Shown piece by piece: positions 16,842 to 26,371 of a stretch of DNA of 64,000 bases (position 1 is its first letter; each line of letters starts with the position of its first letter). The DNA lies in NCBI RefSeq assembly GCF_024362525.1, contig NZ_CP101458.1, positions 1,240,001 to 1,304,000 of the forward strand. The letters run 5' to 3'. Made by a program: the position numbers and the translations under genes. The notes under the pieces are model-generated. The model saw nothing but the letters and a program-made list of their open reading frames with translations, did no database searches and had not been told where the DNA came from. The DNA comes from Natrononativus amylolyticus (GTDB lineage Archaea > Halobacteriota > Halobacteria > Halobacteriales > Natrialbaceae).

Positions 16842-18080
16842 ATGAAACTCGAGTTCTGCGGCGGCGCGGGCGAGATCGGCCGCAGTGCGATCCTCGTCGA
16901 CGATTCGCTCCTGCTCGACTTCGGAATGGACTCCGGCAACCCGCCGGCGTTTCCGGTCGGCGACGTCGACCCCGACGCGGTCGTCGTCAGCCACGGCCAC
17001 CTCGACCACGTCGGCTCCCTGCCGACGCTCCTCTCGGGCGACGCCCGACCGCCCGTCCACTGGACGCCCCCGACGTACGACCTCGCGATGGTGCTGGCGC
17101 GGGACACCCTCGAGTTGCACGGCGGAACCTACAACTGCCCGTTCACCGAGGCCGAACTCGCCCGGCTCACCCAGGTGTCGGAAACTCACGGCTACGGCGA
17201 GCCCTTCACCGCCGCGGGCTACGAGGTGACGTTCTTCGACGCCGGCCACATCCCCGGCAGCGCCCACGTCCTCGTGAGCGACGGCGACACCCGCCTGCTG
17301 TACACCGGCGACTTTCACACCGAAGACCAACAGCTCGTCGCGGGAACGACGGCCCGTCCCGACGCCGATATCGTCGTCTGCGAGAGCACCTACGCCGAGA
17401 CGACCCGCCGTCCCCGCGCGGAGATCGAACGCGAGTTCGCCGAGAGCCTGCGAACGACCCTCTGGGAGGGCGGCACCGTCGTCGTCCCCGCCTTCGCCAT
17501 CGGCCGCACCCAGGAGATGCTCTGTCTCTGCGAGCGCCACGGCCTCGAGTGTTACGTCGACGGGATGGGAAAGCGGGTCACCGAACTGTTCTTGCGCCCG
17601 CGCAACCGGGGGTTCCTGCGCGACCCCGACCGCCTGCGACGGGCGAAGGGGAACGCCCGGTTCGTCGACGGTCGCGACGGCCAGCGCAAACGGATCGCCG
17701 AGCAGAACACCGTGATCGTCACGACCAGCGGGATGCTCCATGGCGGCCCCGCGATGACGTACGTCCCCGAGATCCGAACCAATCCGGTCAACAAGATCGC
17801 GCTGACGGGCTACCAGGTCGAGGGAACCCCCGGCCGCGAACTGCTCGAGACCGGCAGCGCCGAGATCGACGGCCGGGTGATGCCGATCAGCGCCCGGGTC
17901 GAGGCCTACGATTTTTCCGCGCACGCCGACCGGGCGGGCCTCGAGTCGTTCCTCGAGTCCTACCGGGACGCGACGATAGCGGTCGTCCACGGCGACCGCT
18001 GTGCGGCGTTCGCGGCGGCGCTGGCCGACGACGGCTACGCGGCGACAGCGCCGTCGCTCGGCGACGTCGTCCGGTACTGA
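16842..18080 (+). CDS. Beta-CASP MBL-fold ribonuclease-like protein (RNA specificity domain)
   Basis: This is a 412-residue metallo-beta-lactamase of the beta-CASP group. The HxHxDH motif is HGHLDHVG at about residue 50. Other ligands are FFDAGHIPGSAH (about 130), YTGDFHTED (about 148) and the beta-CASP CESTYAET (about 184). The C-terminal motifs GMLHGGPAMTYVPE and YDFSAHADRAGLESFL complete the set. Without N-terminal KH domains it resembles aCPSF2-like rather than aCPSF1 proteins. It would process or degrade RNA in the cytoplasm. It starts 28 bp after the small membrane protein. Confidence 0.9.
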   Translation: MKLEFCGGAGEIGRSAILVDDSLLLDFGMDSGNPPAFPVGDVDPDAVVVSHGHLDHVGSLPTLLSGDARPPVHWTPPTYDLAMVLARDTLELHGGTYNCPFTEAELARLTQVSETHGYGEPFTAAGYEVTFFDAGHIPGSAHVLVSDGDTRLLYTGDFHTEDQQLVAGTTARPDADIVVCESTYAETTRRPRAEIEREFAESLRTTLWEGGTVVVPAFAIGRTQEMLCLCERHGLECYVDGMGKRVTELFLRPRNRGFLRDPDRLRRAKGNARFVDGRDGQRKRIAEQNTVIVTTSGMLHGGPAMTYVPEIRTNPVNKIALTGYQVEGTPGRELLETGSAEIDGRVMPISARVEAYDFSAHADRAGLESFLESYRDATIAVVHGDRCAAFAAALADDGYAATAPSLGDVVRY

Positions 18081-18137
18081 CCGGGCGGCGAAAATCGGTT
18101 TCCGGAAGCGGGCTCGAGTCGGTCAGCGCCGCCGCGA

Positions 18138-18350
18138 TCACTCCGTCTGCCGATCCTCGAGCATCCGATCGACGCGGGAGCGGGCCGACACCCGCTTCTC
18201 GCCGATGGTCGCGCCGACCAGCGCGCCGACGGCGGCGCCGGTGCTCGCGGCGTTTCGACTGTACAGACCGCCGATCGCGGCGCCGATCCCCGCACCGATC
18301 GCGGCGTGACGGGCGCGACTGAGAGCGCGCTCGAGGCGTACCGATGACAT
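18138..18350 (-). CDS. Small glycine-zipper-like protein
   Basis: From ATG 18350 (MSSVRLERALS) this gives 70 residues. The central segment is Gly/Ala-rich with GxxxG spacing (AAIGAGIGAAIGGLY, then AAVGALVGATIG), like glycine-zipper membrane helices. Both ends are charged. This pattern is typical of small membrane-inserting proteins. Function unknown; it stands alone and converges with the beta-CASP gene. Confidence 0.6.
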   Translation of the reverse strand: MSSVRLERALSRARHAAIGAGIGAAIGGLYSRNAASTGAAVGALVGATIGEKRVSARSRVDRMLEDRQTE

Positions 18351-18455
18351 GTGCGCTGTCAACGACGTGCGTGCATAAATAAACTGCCACGGTCGAGGTG
18401 TTCGCGTTTCTCGACGGCCGACTGAAAACGGCGGCCAGCGGGGCCGATCCGCCTC

Positions 18456-19277
18456 TCACACCGGTTCCCGGCCGACGAATCGACCGCCGTCCCACCCCCG
18501 GAGTCGCGACCTGAGCGCCGCCTCGAGCGCCCAGACGGCGACGAGGACGACCGCGTAGGGGCCGAACAGGAGGATGTGCACCGGGCTATCGGTCGTGACG
18601 AACACTTCGACGGCGAGGAAGTACGGGACCAGCGCCGCGAACAGGGCGGCCGGCGCGAGCAGCCCCCTGGCGAGCAGCGCCGCGAGCGGAACGGCGGCGA
18701 CCGCGGTCGCGACGACGAAGACCACCAGTGCGGCCGCCGTCGGGCGGATTCCGGATCGAATCACCAGCGCCGTCGTCGCAGCGCCGACGAGCCCGGATGC
18801 TCCGAGGACGGTTCCGACGAGGGCGGGCCGCGAGAGCGGGAGCGCGGGCAGGTGTCGCAGTCGCCGGTCGCCGATCCCGTACCCGCGCCGGACCGCGAAC
18901 TCGACGGTTCCCGCGACCAGCAACAGCGCGAACCAGACGTACCACGTGTTCGCGTAGCTGGCGGCGTGGATCGGTCCCTCGACGATCACGTACTCGCCGA
19001 GTTCGCTCCACTCGGGCATCGGCGAGGTGAGTTCGAGGGACGTGGCGCCGGCGAGGGCGGCGAAAAAACCGAGCGCCGGGGAGACCAGCCGGGTGTGCGC
19101 CGAGACGAACAGCGCCGCGAACCCGAGGGCGAACGCCGTCGCCGCGAGGGACCCGATTTCAGCGATTGACTCGAGCGCCGGATACCCCCCGCGGGCGTAC
19201 AGCGCGAGGACGACGCCGGCGTTCGCGAGACCGCCGACCGCGCCCGCCGCGAGCGACGGTCCGGAAACACGGATCAT
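18456..19277 (-). CDS. Multi-pass membrane protein, unknown
   Basis: The start at ATG 19277 (MIRVSGPSLAAGAVGGL) gives 273 residues. The longer reading adds 73 basic residues without membrane character and is rejected. Seven or eight hydrophobic segments follow, with short Arg-rich loops on what should be the cytoplasmic side (RRGYGIGDRRLRH, RSRLRGWDGGR). No transporter or enzyme signature is visible. The gene is single, with no operon partner. Confidence 0.7.
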   Translation of the reverse strand: MIRVSGPSLAAGAVGGLANAGVVLALYARGGYPALESIAEIGSLAATAFALGFAALFVSAHTRLVSPALGFFAALAGATSLELTSPMPEWSELGEYVIVEGPIHAASYANTWYVWFALLLVAGTVEFAVRRGYGIGDRRLRHLPALPLSRPALVGTVLGASGLVGAATTALVIRSGIRPTAAALVVFVVATAVAAVPLAALLARGLLAPAALFAALVPYFLAVEVFVTTDSPVHILLFGPYAVVLVAVWALEAALRSRLRGWDGGRFVGREPV

Positions 19278-19534
19278 GCTCGAGACACGACACCGGAGAC
19301 ACATATAGCCGTGCCTCTCGCGTCGGCGACTGAAGCGGCGCCAGTACGCGTACTCGACCTCGGCGACCGCGTTCGGTGCGAACTCCGACGGATTACTCCG
19401 TGACTCGCGCGGACGACGAACGTCATTTCGGCCGACAGGGTCTCTCTGACGGGTGCGTGAATCGGCGCGCGTTGCCGGCCCGCGACGGTTCGTCACCGCC
19501 GCCGTTTATCACCGCCCTCGTGGTCGGTGCGCGT

Positions 19535-19942
19535 ATGGTGACCGATCCGGACGACCTCGAGTTGAGCGACGCCGAGGAAGCCGCGCTCCACGACCTCCAG
19601 CTAGGGACCGAGTACGTTCACCGCGCCCACGGGACCCTCCTCGCGTTCCACCACGAACTCGGCCACGCCATGGATCGGATCGCCGACGCGGAAGAGCGCC
19701 TCCGCGAGGCAGGCCACGAGGAGCGGGCCGACGCGCTGCGGGACGACCACCTCCCCGCGGGCGCGATCAGCGACCAGTGGACGTTCGAGCTGGTCGAGGA
19801 GTTCTCCGGGACGTTCCTCGAGGACGTCGTCGCCTTCGAAGCTGACGTGCGCGACGAGCTGGCCGACGGGCTCGATCACGTGAGCGAGCGACGGCAGAAA
19901 CGGCGGCTGCGCGAACGAGCGGCGCGCAAACGGGACCCGTGA
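19535..19942 (+). CDS. Conserved helical haloarchaeal protein
   Basis: From ATG 19535 this gives 135 residues, highly acidic and almost entirely predicted helical, with His-rich segments (EYVHRAHGTLLAFHHELGHAMD, about 25-46). The C-terminus is basic (RRQKRRLRERAARKRD). HHELGH looks superficially like a zincin HExxH but lacks the E at the needed spacing, so I do not call a protease. It ends 39 bp before the oxidase gene on the same strand and may be cotranscribed. Confidence 0.65.
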   Translation: MVTDPDDLELSDAEEAALHDLQLGTEYVHRAHGTLLAFHHELGHAMDRIADAEERLREAGHEERADALRDDHLPAGAISDQWTFELVEEFSGTFLEDVVAFEADVRDELADGLDHVSERRQKRRLRERAARKRDP

Positions 19943-19981
19943 GCGGGAAACGCTTTGGCGCCGGTCGACGTACCGGCGGTC

Positions 19982-21118
19982 ATGAGCGACCGGTACGACG
20001 TCATCGTCGTCGGCGTCGGCGGGATGGGCAGCGCGACCGTCGCCGAACTCGCCGACCGCGGGGTCGACGTCCTCGGCCTCGAGCGCTACGATGTCCCCCA
20101 CGGCTACGGCTCCTCGCACGGCATCACCCGGATCATTCGCCTGGCGTACTACGAAGGCCCGGATTACGTTCCGTTGCTCCGGCGCGCCTACGAGCGGTGG
20201 AACGACCTCGAGGCCGAGCACGACCGCAAACTGCTCTACCGGACGGGGTCGATCGACGCGGGACCGCCCGACGACCCGCTCGTGGACGGGTCAGAGCGCT
20301 CGTGTGAGGAACACGGTCTCGAGTACGAGCGCCTGACCGCCGCCGAGATCCGCGAGCGGTTTCCGGGCTACGACCTCCCCGAGGGGTACGAGGGGATTTA
20401 CCAGCCCGAGGGGGGCTTCCTCGTCCCCGAGCGGTGCATCGTCGCCCACGTCGACCGCGCCCACGACCGGGGGGCGACGATCCGGGCGCGAGAGCGCGTC
20501 CTCGAGTGGGAGTCGACGGCCGACGGCGTTCGCGTCGAGACCGACCGCGGGAGCTACGAGGCCGACTCGATCGTGTTCACCGCGGGCGCGTGGACCGGGC
20601 GGTTCGTCGACGACCTCGCTGACGTGCTCGTCCCCGAGCGGCAGGTGCTGGCGTGGCTCCAGCCCGAGGAACCGGCGCACTTCACGCCGGATAGCCACCC
20701 CGTCTGGAACCTGCAGGTCCCCGAGGGACGGTTTTACGGCTTCCCCGTCTACGGCGTCCCCGGCTTCAAGTTCGGGAAGTACCACCATCGCGAGGAGGCC
20801 GTCGACCCCGAGACCATGAACCGCGAGCCGACCCGCGAGGACGAGCGCGTCCTTCGCGAGTTCGCCGAGCGGTACTTCCCGACGGGGACGGGGCCGACGA
20901 TGCGCCTCAAGACGTGTCTCTTCACGAATACGCCCGACGAGCACTTCGTCGTCGACACGCTGCCCGACCGGCCGCGGGTCGTCGTCGGCGCCGGCTTCTC
21001 GGGACACGGGTTCAAGTTCGCCAGCGCGATGGGCGAGGTGCTGGCCGACCTCGCGCTCGAGGGCGAAACCGACCACGAGATCGGGATGTTCGCCTGCGAC
21101 CGGTTCGACCGGGAGTAA
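19982..21118 (+). CDS. solA: N-methyl-L-tryptophan oxidase / sarcosine oxidase-like flavoenzyme
   Basis: The 378-residue protein is a monomeric-sarcosine-oxidase-type flavoenzyme. The N-terminal FAD dinucleotide motif is VGVGGMGSATVAELADRG (about 10-27). The SSHGITRIIRLAYYEGPDY segment (about 45-63) is the family signature. A cysteine in MRLKTCLFTNTPDEHFVVD (about 312) matches the covalent FAD attachment site, and GAGFSGHGFKFA (about 338) is the C-terminal FAD contact. These enzymes demethylate N-methyl amino acids, producing formaldehyde and peroxide. The exact substrate is not fixed by sequence. Confidence 0.88.
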   Translation: MSDRYDVIVVGVGGMGSATVAELADRGVDVLGLERYDVPHGYGSSHGITRIIRLAYYEGPDYVPLLRRAYERWNDLEAEHDRKLLYRTGSIDAGPPDDPLVDGSERSCEEHGLEYERLTAAEIRERFPGYDLPEGYEGIYQPEGGFLVPERCIVAHVDRAHDRGATIRARERVLEWESTADGVRVETDRGSYEADSIVFTAGAWTGRFVDDLADVLVPERQVLAWLQPEEPAHFTPDSHPVWNLQVPEGRFYGFPVYGVPGFKFGKYHHREEAVDPETMNREPTREDERVLREFAERYFPTGTGPTMRLKTCLFTNTPDEHFVVDTLPDRPRVVVGAGFSGHGFKFASAMGEVLADLALEGETDHEIGMFACDRFDRE

Positions 21119-21133
21119 GGAGGAGGGACCGGC

Positions 21134-21481
21134 TCACTCACACCGCTCGGCGGCCGGTTCCAGGGGGACGGTCCGCCGGAGCACGTCGTAGACCGGTCCA
21201 ATCTCGCGGACGACGACGCGGTGGCTCGCCCGGTCGTACTCGATGACGCCCGCGTCCGCCATCTTGGGCAGGTGGAGGTGGTGGAGTTCGATCTCGAGGC
21301 GCTCGGCGGACGAGGGTGTGCGCGTCGCCGCCGCACCGTTCGAAACGCGACCGGCGAGAGCTGTCGCGAGGTCGTCGACTGCGATCGACCGCTCCTCGTA
21401 GTCGTGCAGGTGACGAACGAGGCGTCGACGCACCGGATGGGCCAGCACGTCGAACGCGGTCGTGGGGAGTGGATCCGCCAT
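21134..21481 (-). CDS. DUF7344-like winged-helix regulator
   Basis: From ATG 21481 (MADPLPTTAFDVLAHPVRRR) the protein has 115 residues. The first 30 residues match the AFDVLxxPxRRxxLxxLxxxE opening of haloarchaeal DUF7344 proteins. HHLHLPKMADAGVIEYDR (about 69-86) is the recognition helix and wing, as in ArsR-like folds. It is probably a small DNA-binding regulator. It lies between two other genes on both strands, and its target is unknown. Confidence 0.8.
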   Translation of the reverse strand: MADPLPTTAFDVLAHPVRRRLVRHLHDYEERSIAVDDLATALAGRVSNGAAATRTPSSAERLEIELHHLHLPKMADAGVIEYDRASHRVVVREIGPVYDVLRRTVPLEPAAERCE

Positions 21482-21607
21482 CAAAATCGCGTTCGGTCGG
21501 GAGACAGTTGCAACCTGTGGTGGGCATAACAACGAGTTTATGTGGTGTACACTCACGGGTGCCGGAAGTGAACGCCGTCAGTCACCCTCTCGAGCGCGCT
21601 CGAGGGG

Positions 21608-22279
21608 TTACCGGTACTCCGCCGGCGAGAGCAGCGACGTCCGGAGCACCTTGTCCGCCCCGCGCCTGATCCGTTTCGAGGTCGCCTGCTGGGAGATGCC
21701 GAGTTCGGCTGCGATCTCGCCGAGATCCGTCTCCCGGGGAACCTTGAAGTAGCCCTCGCGGACGGCGAGGACGAGCGCCTCCCGCTGATCCGGCGTCAGT
21801 TCGAACGCGCGTCCGGCCCGGGAGGCCTCGGTGAGCGTGTAGACCCGGCCGATAGTGATGGCGATCCCGTGGTCGGTACAGACGTTGTAGAACTGTCCAA
21901 GGAGGTCGTGGTTCGGGAACCGGACCCGGAAGTTCCACCGGTTGGCCTCGGCGTTCTCCTCGCTGTACGCCTCGAGAACGACCGCGCCCGTCTCGACGAG
22001 TGCCTCGAGCAGGCCGACGTCGTCGTGGTGCCAGTCGACCCGGTAGAGCGCGCTGTCGTCGATCCGGTCGAACTGCGTGATGGCGTCGATGTGCGGGTCG
22101 GCGAGGGCCCGCCGCTCGAACGCCTCGAGGTCCGCGCCGGTCGCCCAGAAGTACGGGATCGTCGTCGCGTCCGTCGGGATGATCTCCTCGAGCGAGACGG
22201 CGACGTCGCAGTTCGCCGTCAGCGTAGAGCCGAACAGGAACTCGTCGGTCGGAACCGTGAATTCGACGATGACGCTCAT
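21608..22279 (-). CDS. Bat-like (bacterio-opsin activator type) HTH regulator
   Basis: From ATG 22279 the 223-residue protein starts MSVIVEFTVPTDEFLFG, the usual opening of haloarchaeal Bat-family regulators. The first 155 residues form the ligand-sensing region. The C-terminal HTH_10 domain is complete, with FELTPDQREALVLAVREGYF (about 160) and LGEIAAELGISQQATSKRIRRG (about 188-209). Such proteins activate or repress metabolic genes. The aconitase gene next door is on the same strand 30 bp beyond an intergenic gap, but regulation of it is not shown. Confidence 0.88.
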   Translation of the reverse strand: MSVIVEFTVPTDEFLFGSTLTANCDVAVSLEEIIPTDATTIPYFWATGADLEAFERRALADPHIDAITQFDRIDDSALYRVDWHHDDVGLLEALVETGAVVLEAYSEENAEANRWNFRVRFPNHDLLGQFYNVCTDHGIAITIGRVYTLTEASRAGRAFELTPDQREALVLAVREGYFKVPRETDLGEIAAELGISQQATSKRIRRGADKVLRTSLLSPAEYR

Positions 22280-22427
22280 GGGTCGGTATTCGACCGGGTG
22301 ATGCTTGACACTTGGCTCACGAACCGATGGCGGACACGACCTCGGAAGAACGCAGACCGACGGTCGCGAGTCGGCGCCTCGAGGCGCCGACCACACCCGA
22401 AGCGAAAAACGCAGGGGACGAACGCGG

Positions 22428-24398
22428 CTAGTCGTCGGCGGTGGCGGCGCCGGAGTCCTCCGCCTGGTCTTTCGTCCAGGAGAGCTTGCCGCCCGCGGCG
22501 AGGATGTCGCGTTCGCGCTCGGAGGCGTTGAGCTGGGCCGTGATCTCGTAGTCGTCGTTGACGCGGACGGTGAACTCCTCGGCGCCGCTCGTGACGGCCT
22601 CGCGGACGTCGTCGACGATCTCGATCTCGTCACCCTGGTCGATGTTCTCGTAGGCCTCCTCGTCGATCGTCAGCGGGATGATCCCGAAGTTAAAGAGGTT
22701 CGCGCGGTGAATTCGGGCGAAGCTCTGGGCGAGAACGCCCTCGACGCCGAGGTACATCGGACAGAGCGCGGCGTGTTCGCGCGAGGAGCCCTGGCCGTAG
22801 TTCTCGCCGGCGACGAGGAAGCCGCCGTCGGCCTCGAGGGCGCGCTCGGCGAACGTCTCGTCGACGCGGGAGAGGGTGAACTCGCTCAGTTTGGGGACGT
22901 TCGACCGGTACATCAGGATGTCTTGGGTCGCGGGAATGATGTGGTCGGTCGTGATGTTGTCGCCCATCTTGAGCAGCGCCTCGCCGGCGAGGTCGCCCGC
23001 GAGCTGGTCGCGAAGCGGCACGTCGCCGATGTTGGGGCCCTTGACGAGCTCGTCGTCGACGGCCTCCTCGGGGCTGATGAGGTCGGCTTTCGAGCCGGTG
23101 TACTCGTCGGGAAGCTCGAAGCCAGGGTCCTCGAGGTCGCCGAGTTCGTCGGCCAGGTCGCGGGGGTCGACGATCTCGCCGGCCAGCGCCGCGGCGGCGG
23201 CGACCTCCGGCGAACAGAGGTAGACGTTGTCGTCCTCGATACCCGAGCGGCCCTCGAAGTTGCGGTTGAACGTCCGCAGCGAGACGGAGTTGGAGGCGGG
23301 GACGTGGCCGATGCCGATACACGCCCCGCAGGTGGCCTCGGAGAAGTTGACGCCGGCGGCCATCATCTCGGCGACCCACCCCTCGCGGGCGAGCATCTCG
23401 GAGGCCTGCTTGGAGCCCGGGGCGACGATCATCTCGGTCTTCTTGTCGACCTCGCGGCCCTCGAGCATCTTCGCGGCCGGGAGGATGTCCTCGTAGGCGC
23501 CGTTGGTACACGAGCCGATGATGACCTGCTCGACGTCGGTGCCGGCGACCTCGCGGACCGGGACGACGTTGTCGGGCATCGACGGCGTCGCGATCAGCGG
23601 CTCGAGGTCGTCTAAGTCGACGACGATCTGGTCGTCGTACTCGGCGTCGTCGTCGGGCTGGAGCTCGACGTACTCGTCGCCGCGGTCGACGCGCTCTAAG
23701 TAGTCCTCGGTCTGCTCGTCGGTGCCGAAGATCGAGCTCGTCGCGCCGAGCTCGGTGCCCATGTTGGTGATCGTCATCCGCTCGGGGGCGGTGAGGCTCT
23801 CGGCGCCGGGGCCGGTGTACTCGAGGATCTTGCCGACGCCGCCCTTGACGGAGAGCCGGCGCAGCATCTCGAGGATAACGTCCTTCGCGGTGGCCCATTC
23901 CGGGAGTTCGCCCTCCAGCCGTACTTCGACGACCTCGGGCATCTCGATGTAGTAAGGAGCGCCGCCCATCGCGACGGTGACGTCGATTCCGCCGGCGCCG
24001 ATGGCGAGCTGGCCGAGTCCGCCGGGCGTGGGTGTGTGGCTGTCGGAGCCGAGCAGCGTCTTACCGGGCGCGGCGAAGTTCTCGCGGTGGACGTTGTGAC
24101 AGATGCCGTTGCCGGGGCGCGAGAAGTGAGCGCCGTACGTGCCGGCGGCAGAACGAAGGAAGCGGTGGTCGTCGGTGTTCTTGAAGTCGAACTGGTAGGT
24201 CTGGTGGTCACAGTACTGGGCGGCGATCTCGGTCTGGACCTCGTCCAGTCCCATCGCCTCGAACTGGAGCCAGACCATCGTCCCCGTCGTGTCCTGGGTC
24301 AGTACCTGGTCGATCTCGATCCCGATCTCCTCGCCGGTTTCGAGCTCGCCTTCGACGAGGTGGTCCTCGAGAATTTTCTCCGTAAGCGTTTGTCCCAT
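22428..24398 (-). CDS. acn: Aconitate hydratase
   Basis: The start at ATG 24398 gives 656 residues beginning MGQTLTEKILEDHLVEGEL. A longer reading to 24824 adds non-conserved sequence. Fe-S ligands are in GSCTNGAYED (about 292) and ATCGACIGIGH (about 355). The C-terminal swivel domain carries NYGQGSSREHAALCPMYLG (about 535-553). It isomerises citrate and isocitrate in the TCA cycle. The DSHTPTPGGLGQLAIGAGG segment is typical of the mitochondrial/archaeal type. It is monocistronic and long enough to be complete. Confidence 0.97.
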   Translation of the reverse strand: MGQTLTEKILEDHLVEGELETGEEIGIEIDQVLTQDTTGTMVWLQFEAMGLDEVQTEIAAQYCDHQTYQFDFKNTDDHRFLRSAAGTYGAHFSRPGNGICHNVHRENFAAPGKTLLGSDSHTPTPGGLGQLAIGAGGIDVTVAMGGAPYYIEMPEVVEVRLEGELPEWATAKDVILEMLRRLSVKGGVGKILEYTGPGAESLTAPERMTITNMGTELGATSSIFGTDEQTEDYLERVDRGDEYVELQPDDDAEYDDQIVVDLDDLEPLIATPSMPDNVVPVREVAGTDVEQVIIGSCTNGAYEDILPAAKMLEGREVDKKTEMIVAPGSKQASEMLAREGWVAEMMAAGVNFSEATCGACIGIGHVPASNSVSLRTFNRNFEGRSGIEDDNVYLCSPEVAAAAALAGEIVDPRDLADELGDLEDPGFELPDEYTGSKADLISPEEAVDDELVKGPNIGDVPLRDQLAGDLAGEALLKMGDNITTDHIIPATQDILMYRSNVPKLSEFTLSRVDETFAERALEADGGFLVAGENYGQGSSREHAALCPMYLGVEGVLAQSFARIHRANLFNFGIIPLTIDEEAYENIDQGDEIEIVDDVREAVTSGAEEFTVRVNDDYEITAQLNASERERDILAAGGKLSWTKDQAEDSGAATADD

Positions 24399-24627
24399 AG
24401 CGTCCGGATATCGGCCGCCCCGAGTGATAAATCCAGCGTGTTCTGTCGCGGAAGACCATGTACATTCGTCCGAACCGGACGTTCTCGCGCAAGGATTGCG
24501 CCGGGATCGGACGAACGGCCACGTGGACCGGGGACCCGCACGGGCGCGACACGGTCGGACGTGCCAGCACCTCCCTCGGCCGCTCGAACGCGATACGCTT
24601 TTCCCGACTCCGCCGACTTCTCGGAAC

Positions 24628-25110
24628 ATGTACCGCTCCGGCGCCTTCGTCGCCGACCACGTCTCCCCGACCGCAGCCGACCAGGTCCAGCCCAACGGCG
24701 TCGACCTCACCCTCGACGTCGTCTTCGACCAGCTCGAGCCCGGCCGCATCACCGCCGACGGCACGGAGATCGGCGACCGGGTCGCCCGCCCGCTCGAGCA
24801 ACTCGACCGGAAAGCGCCCGACACCTACTACCTCCCCGAGGGCACCTACGTCGCCCGCTACCGCGAGCGGATCGCGATTCCGGAGGGACACGTCGGCTTC
24901 GTCTACCCCCGCTCGTCGCTGATGCGCAACTCCTGTATGCTCAACACCGCCGTCTGGGACGCCGGCTACGAGGGCCGCGGCGAGGGGCTGTTGCAGGTCC
25001 ACCACGACATCGAACTCGAGCGCGGCGCGAGGATCGCCCAGCTGGTGTTCGCCGAGGCCGACCACGAGGAAATCTACGACGGCAGCTACCAGGGCGAGAA
25101 CCTGGACTGA
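24628..25110 (+). CDS. dUTPase/dCTP deaminase family protein
   Basis: From ATG 24628 the protein has 160 residues, with the trimeric dUTPase-dCTP deaminase signature PRSSLMRNSCML (about 98-109). NTAVWDAGYEGRGEG (about 110-124) and RIAQLVF (about 138) follow. The N-terminal QPNGVDLTLD fits the dCTP deaminase side of the family. Haloarchaeal proteins of this type are usually annotated as dUTP nucleotidohydrolase. It keeps dUTP out of DNA or supplies dUMP. Which of the two activities it has cannot be settled here. Confidence 0.87.
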   Translation: MYRSGAFVADHVSPTAADQVQPNGVDLTLDVVFDQLEPGRITADGTEIGDRVARPLEQLDRKAPDTYYLPEGTYVARYRERIAIPEGHVGFVYPRSSLMRNSCMLNTAVWDAGYEGRGEGLLQVHHDIELERGARIAQLVFAEADHEEIYDGSYQGENLD

Positions 25111-25245
25111 TCTCGGAGAGCCGACCGATCCGAACCGGGGCTCGAGCCGTGCGAGACCGGTGGAGGTATCCGATCTCGAGTTAACTCCCGCCTAGACGGA
25201 ACGTGCAAGCACGAGACTATTCCCTCTCTCTGGTGCACGGAACGT

Positions 25246-25602
25246 ATGGTCGTCGCATCACTCGTCGTGTTCCTCGTGAGCCTGCTCATCGGCGCAGTCG
25301 GCATCTACGTCGGCGCGCGCGTAATTGTCGGCGCCGGCGACTACGATCACGCGATCGTCACCGCGCTGTTAGGGGCGATCATCTGGGCGATCGTCGGCTT
25401 CTTCGTGGGGTGGATCCCGCTGCTGGGGCCGCTGCTCGCCCTGCTCGCCTACATCGCGGTGATCAACTTCCGGTACCCCGCGGGGTGGACCGCCGCGGCG
25501 ATGATCGCCCTCGTCGCGTGGGTGACGGTGCTGATCGCGCTGTACCTGCTCGCGTTCGTCGGCCTCACCGAGTTCGGCGCGGTCGGCGTCCCCGGCGTCT
25601 AG
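25246..25602 (+). CDS. Small four-helix membrane protein
   Basis: The 118-residue protein has four hydrophobic segments separated by very short loops (about 1-22, 40-60, 63-78, 85-110). A GAGDYDH turn follows the first. ATG 25246 sits directly after a TATGG context. It has no cysteine, no charged active site and no signal peptide. Similar short membrane proteins are widespread in haloarchaea without assigned function. It lies between the dUTPase-like gene and another membrane protein, all on the + strand but with separate gaps. Confidence 0.7.
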   Translation: MVVASLVVFLVSLLIGAVGIYVGARVIVGAGDYDHAIVTALLGAIIWAIVGFFVGWIPLLGPLLALLAYIAVINFRYPAGWTAAAMIALVAWVTVLIALYLLAFVGLTEFGAVGVPGV

Positions 25603-25694
25603 CGGCCGGGACCGACGTGTACGCCGCGCCACGGTGACTCGAGCCCGGCGGCGAGACACCAAGTACTTAGCAGACTCGTAGAAAGGAGGGGCGT

Positions 25695-26264
25695 ATGTCC
25701 CCCAGATTCGACCGGACGACCGCCGGTGCCGGCGCACTCGGCGGGGCCGCCGCCTACGCGCTCGGCTACCTCCTCACCTACCTCACCCAGCGCGGGAGCG
25801 TCGACGAGCGCCTCGAGGCGTTCAACTTCGTCGCCGCGCTGTTCGGAGGCGAGCCGATCCCCTCCTGGCAAGCGGTCGGCTGGCTGTTCTACAACGCTCA
25901 CTTCGTCGACACCGAACTCCCCGCGCTCGCCGGAACGCGAACGCAGAACTTCGTTGCGAGCGCGGACGGCGGCTCGCTCGCGCTGTTGTACCTGCTGCCG
26001 CCGCTGGCGCTCCTCGGCGCGGGGTTCGCGGTTGCGACGGCCTCGAGCGCCAGAACCCTCGAAGACGGCGGGCTCCGCGGCGCGCTGGTCGTCCTCGGCT
26101 ACCTCCCGCTCGCGGTCCTCGGCGTGGTCGCGTTCGGATACGCGATCGGCGAGGGGACGGTCGCGCCGGACGCGATCACCGCGGTTGGAGTCGCCGGCGT
26201 CGTCTACCCGGTGGCGTTCGGCGGGATCGGCGGCGCGATCGCTGCGGTCATCGCCCGGCGGTGA
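25695..26264 (+). CDS. Multi-pass membrane protein (DUF7978-like)
   Basis: The 189-residue protein starts MSPRFDRTTAGAGALGGAAAYALGYLLTYLT. It has an extracytoplasmic middle section containing WLFYNAHFVDTELP (about 63-76), then four further hydrophobic segments. The N-terminal helix, the FYNAHFV segment and the Gly-rich final helix match a haloarchaeal family remembered as DUF7978. Function unknown. Confidence 0.7.
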   Translation: MSPRFDRTTAGAGALGGAAAYALGYLLTYLTQRGSVDERLEAFNFVAALFGGEPIPSWQAVGWLFYNAHFVDTELPALAGTRTQNFVASADGGSLALLYLLPPLALLGAGFAVATASSARTLEDGGLRGALVVLGYLPLAVLGVVAFGYAIGEGTVAPDAITAVGVAGVVYPVAFGGIGGAIAAVIARR

Positions 26265-26340
26265 CACGAGAACGTCGGCGGCGTCCGGCCGCGGACGGTG
26301 CGATTCGTCGTCGAATCGCGGCTGTCCGGTTCGCCTACCG

Positions 26341-26347
26341 TTTTTTT
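26341..26347 (+). terminator. Possible oligo-T terminator
   Basis: A run of seven T lies 77 bp after the DUF7978-like stop and 25 bp before the next start. Archaeal polymerase stops at T tracts. The tract may equally be part of the downstream gene's promoter region. Confidence 0.3.
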
Positions 26348-26371
26348 CCCTCGGCCGCGTAGAACGAACCC

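Noticed and set aside
19535-19942. Zincin-like protease from HHELGH
   Set aside because: The HExxH spacing is not met and the protein is all-helical and short, so a protease call would be unsupported.
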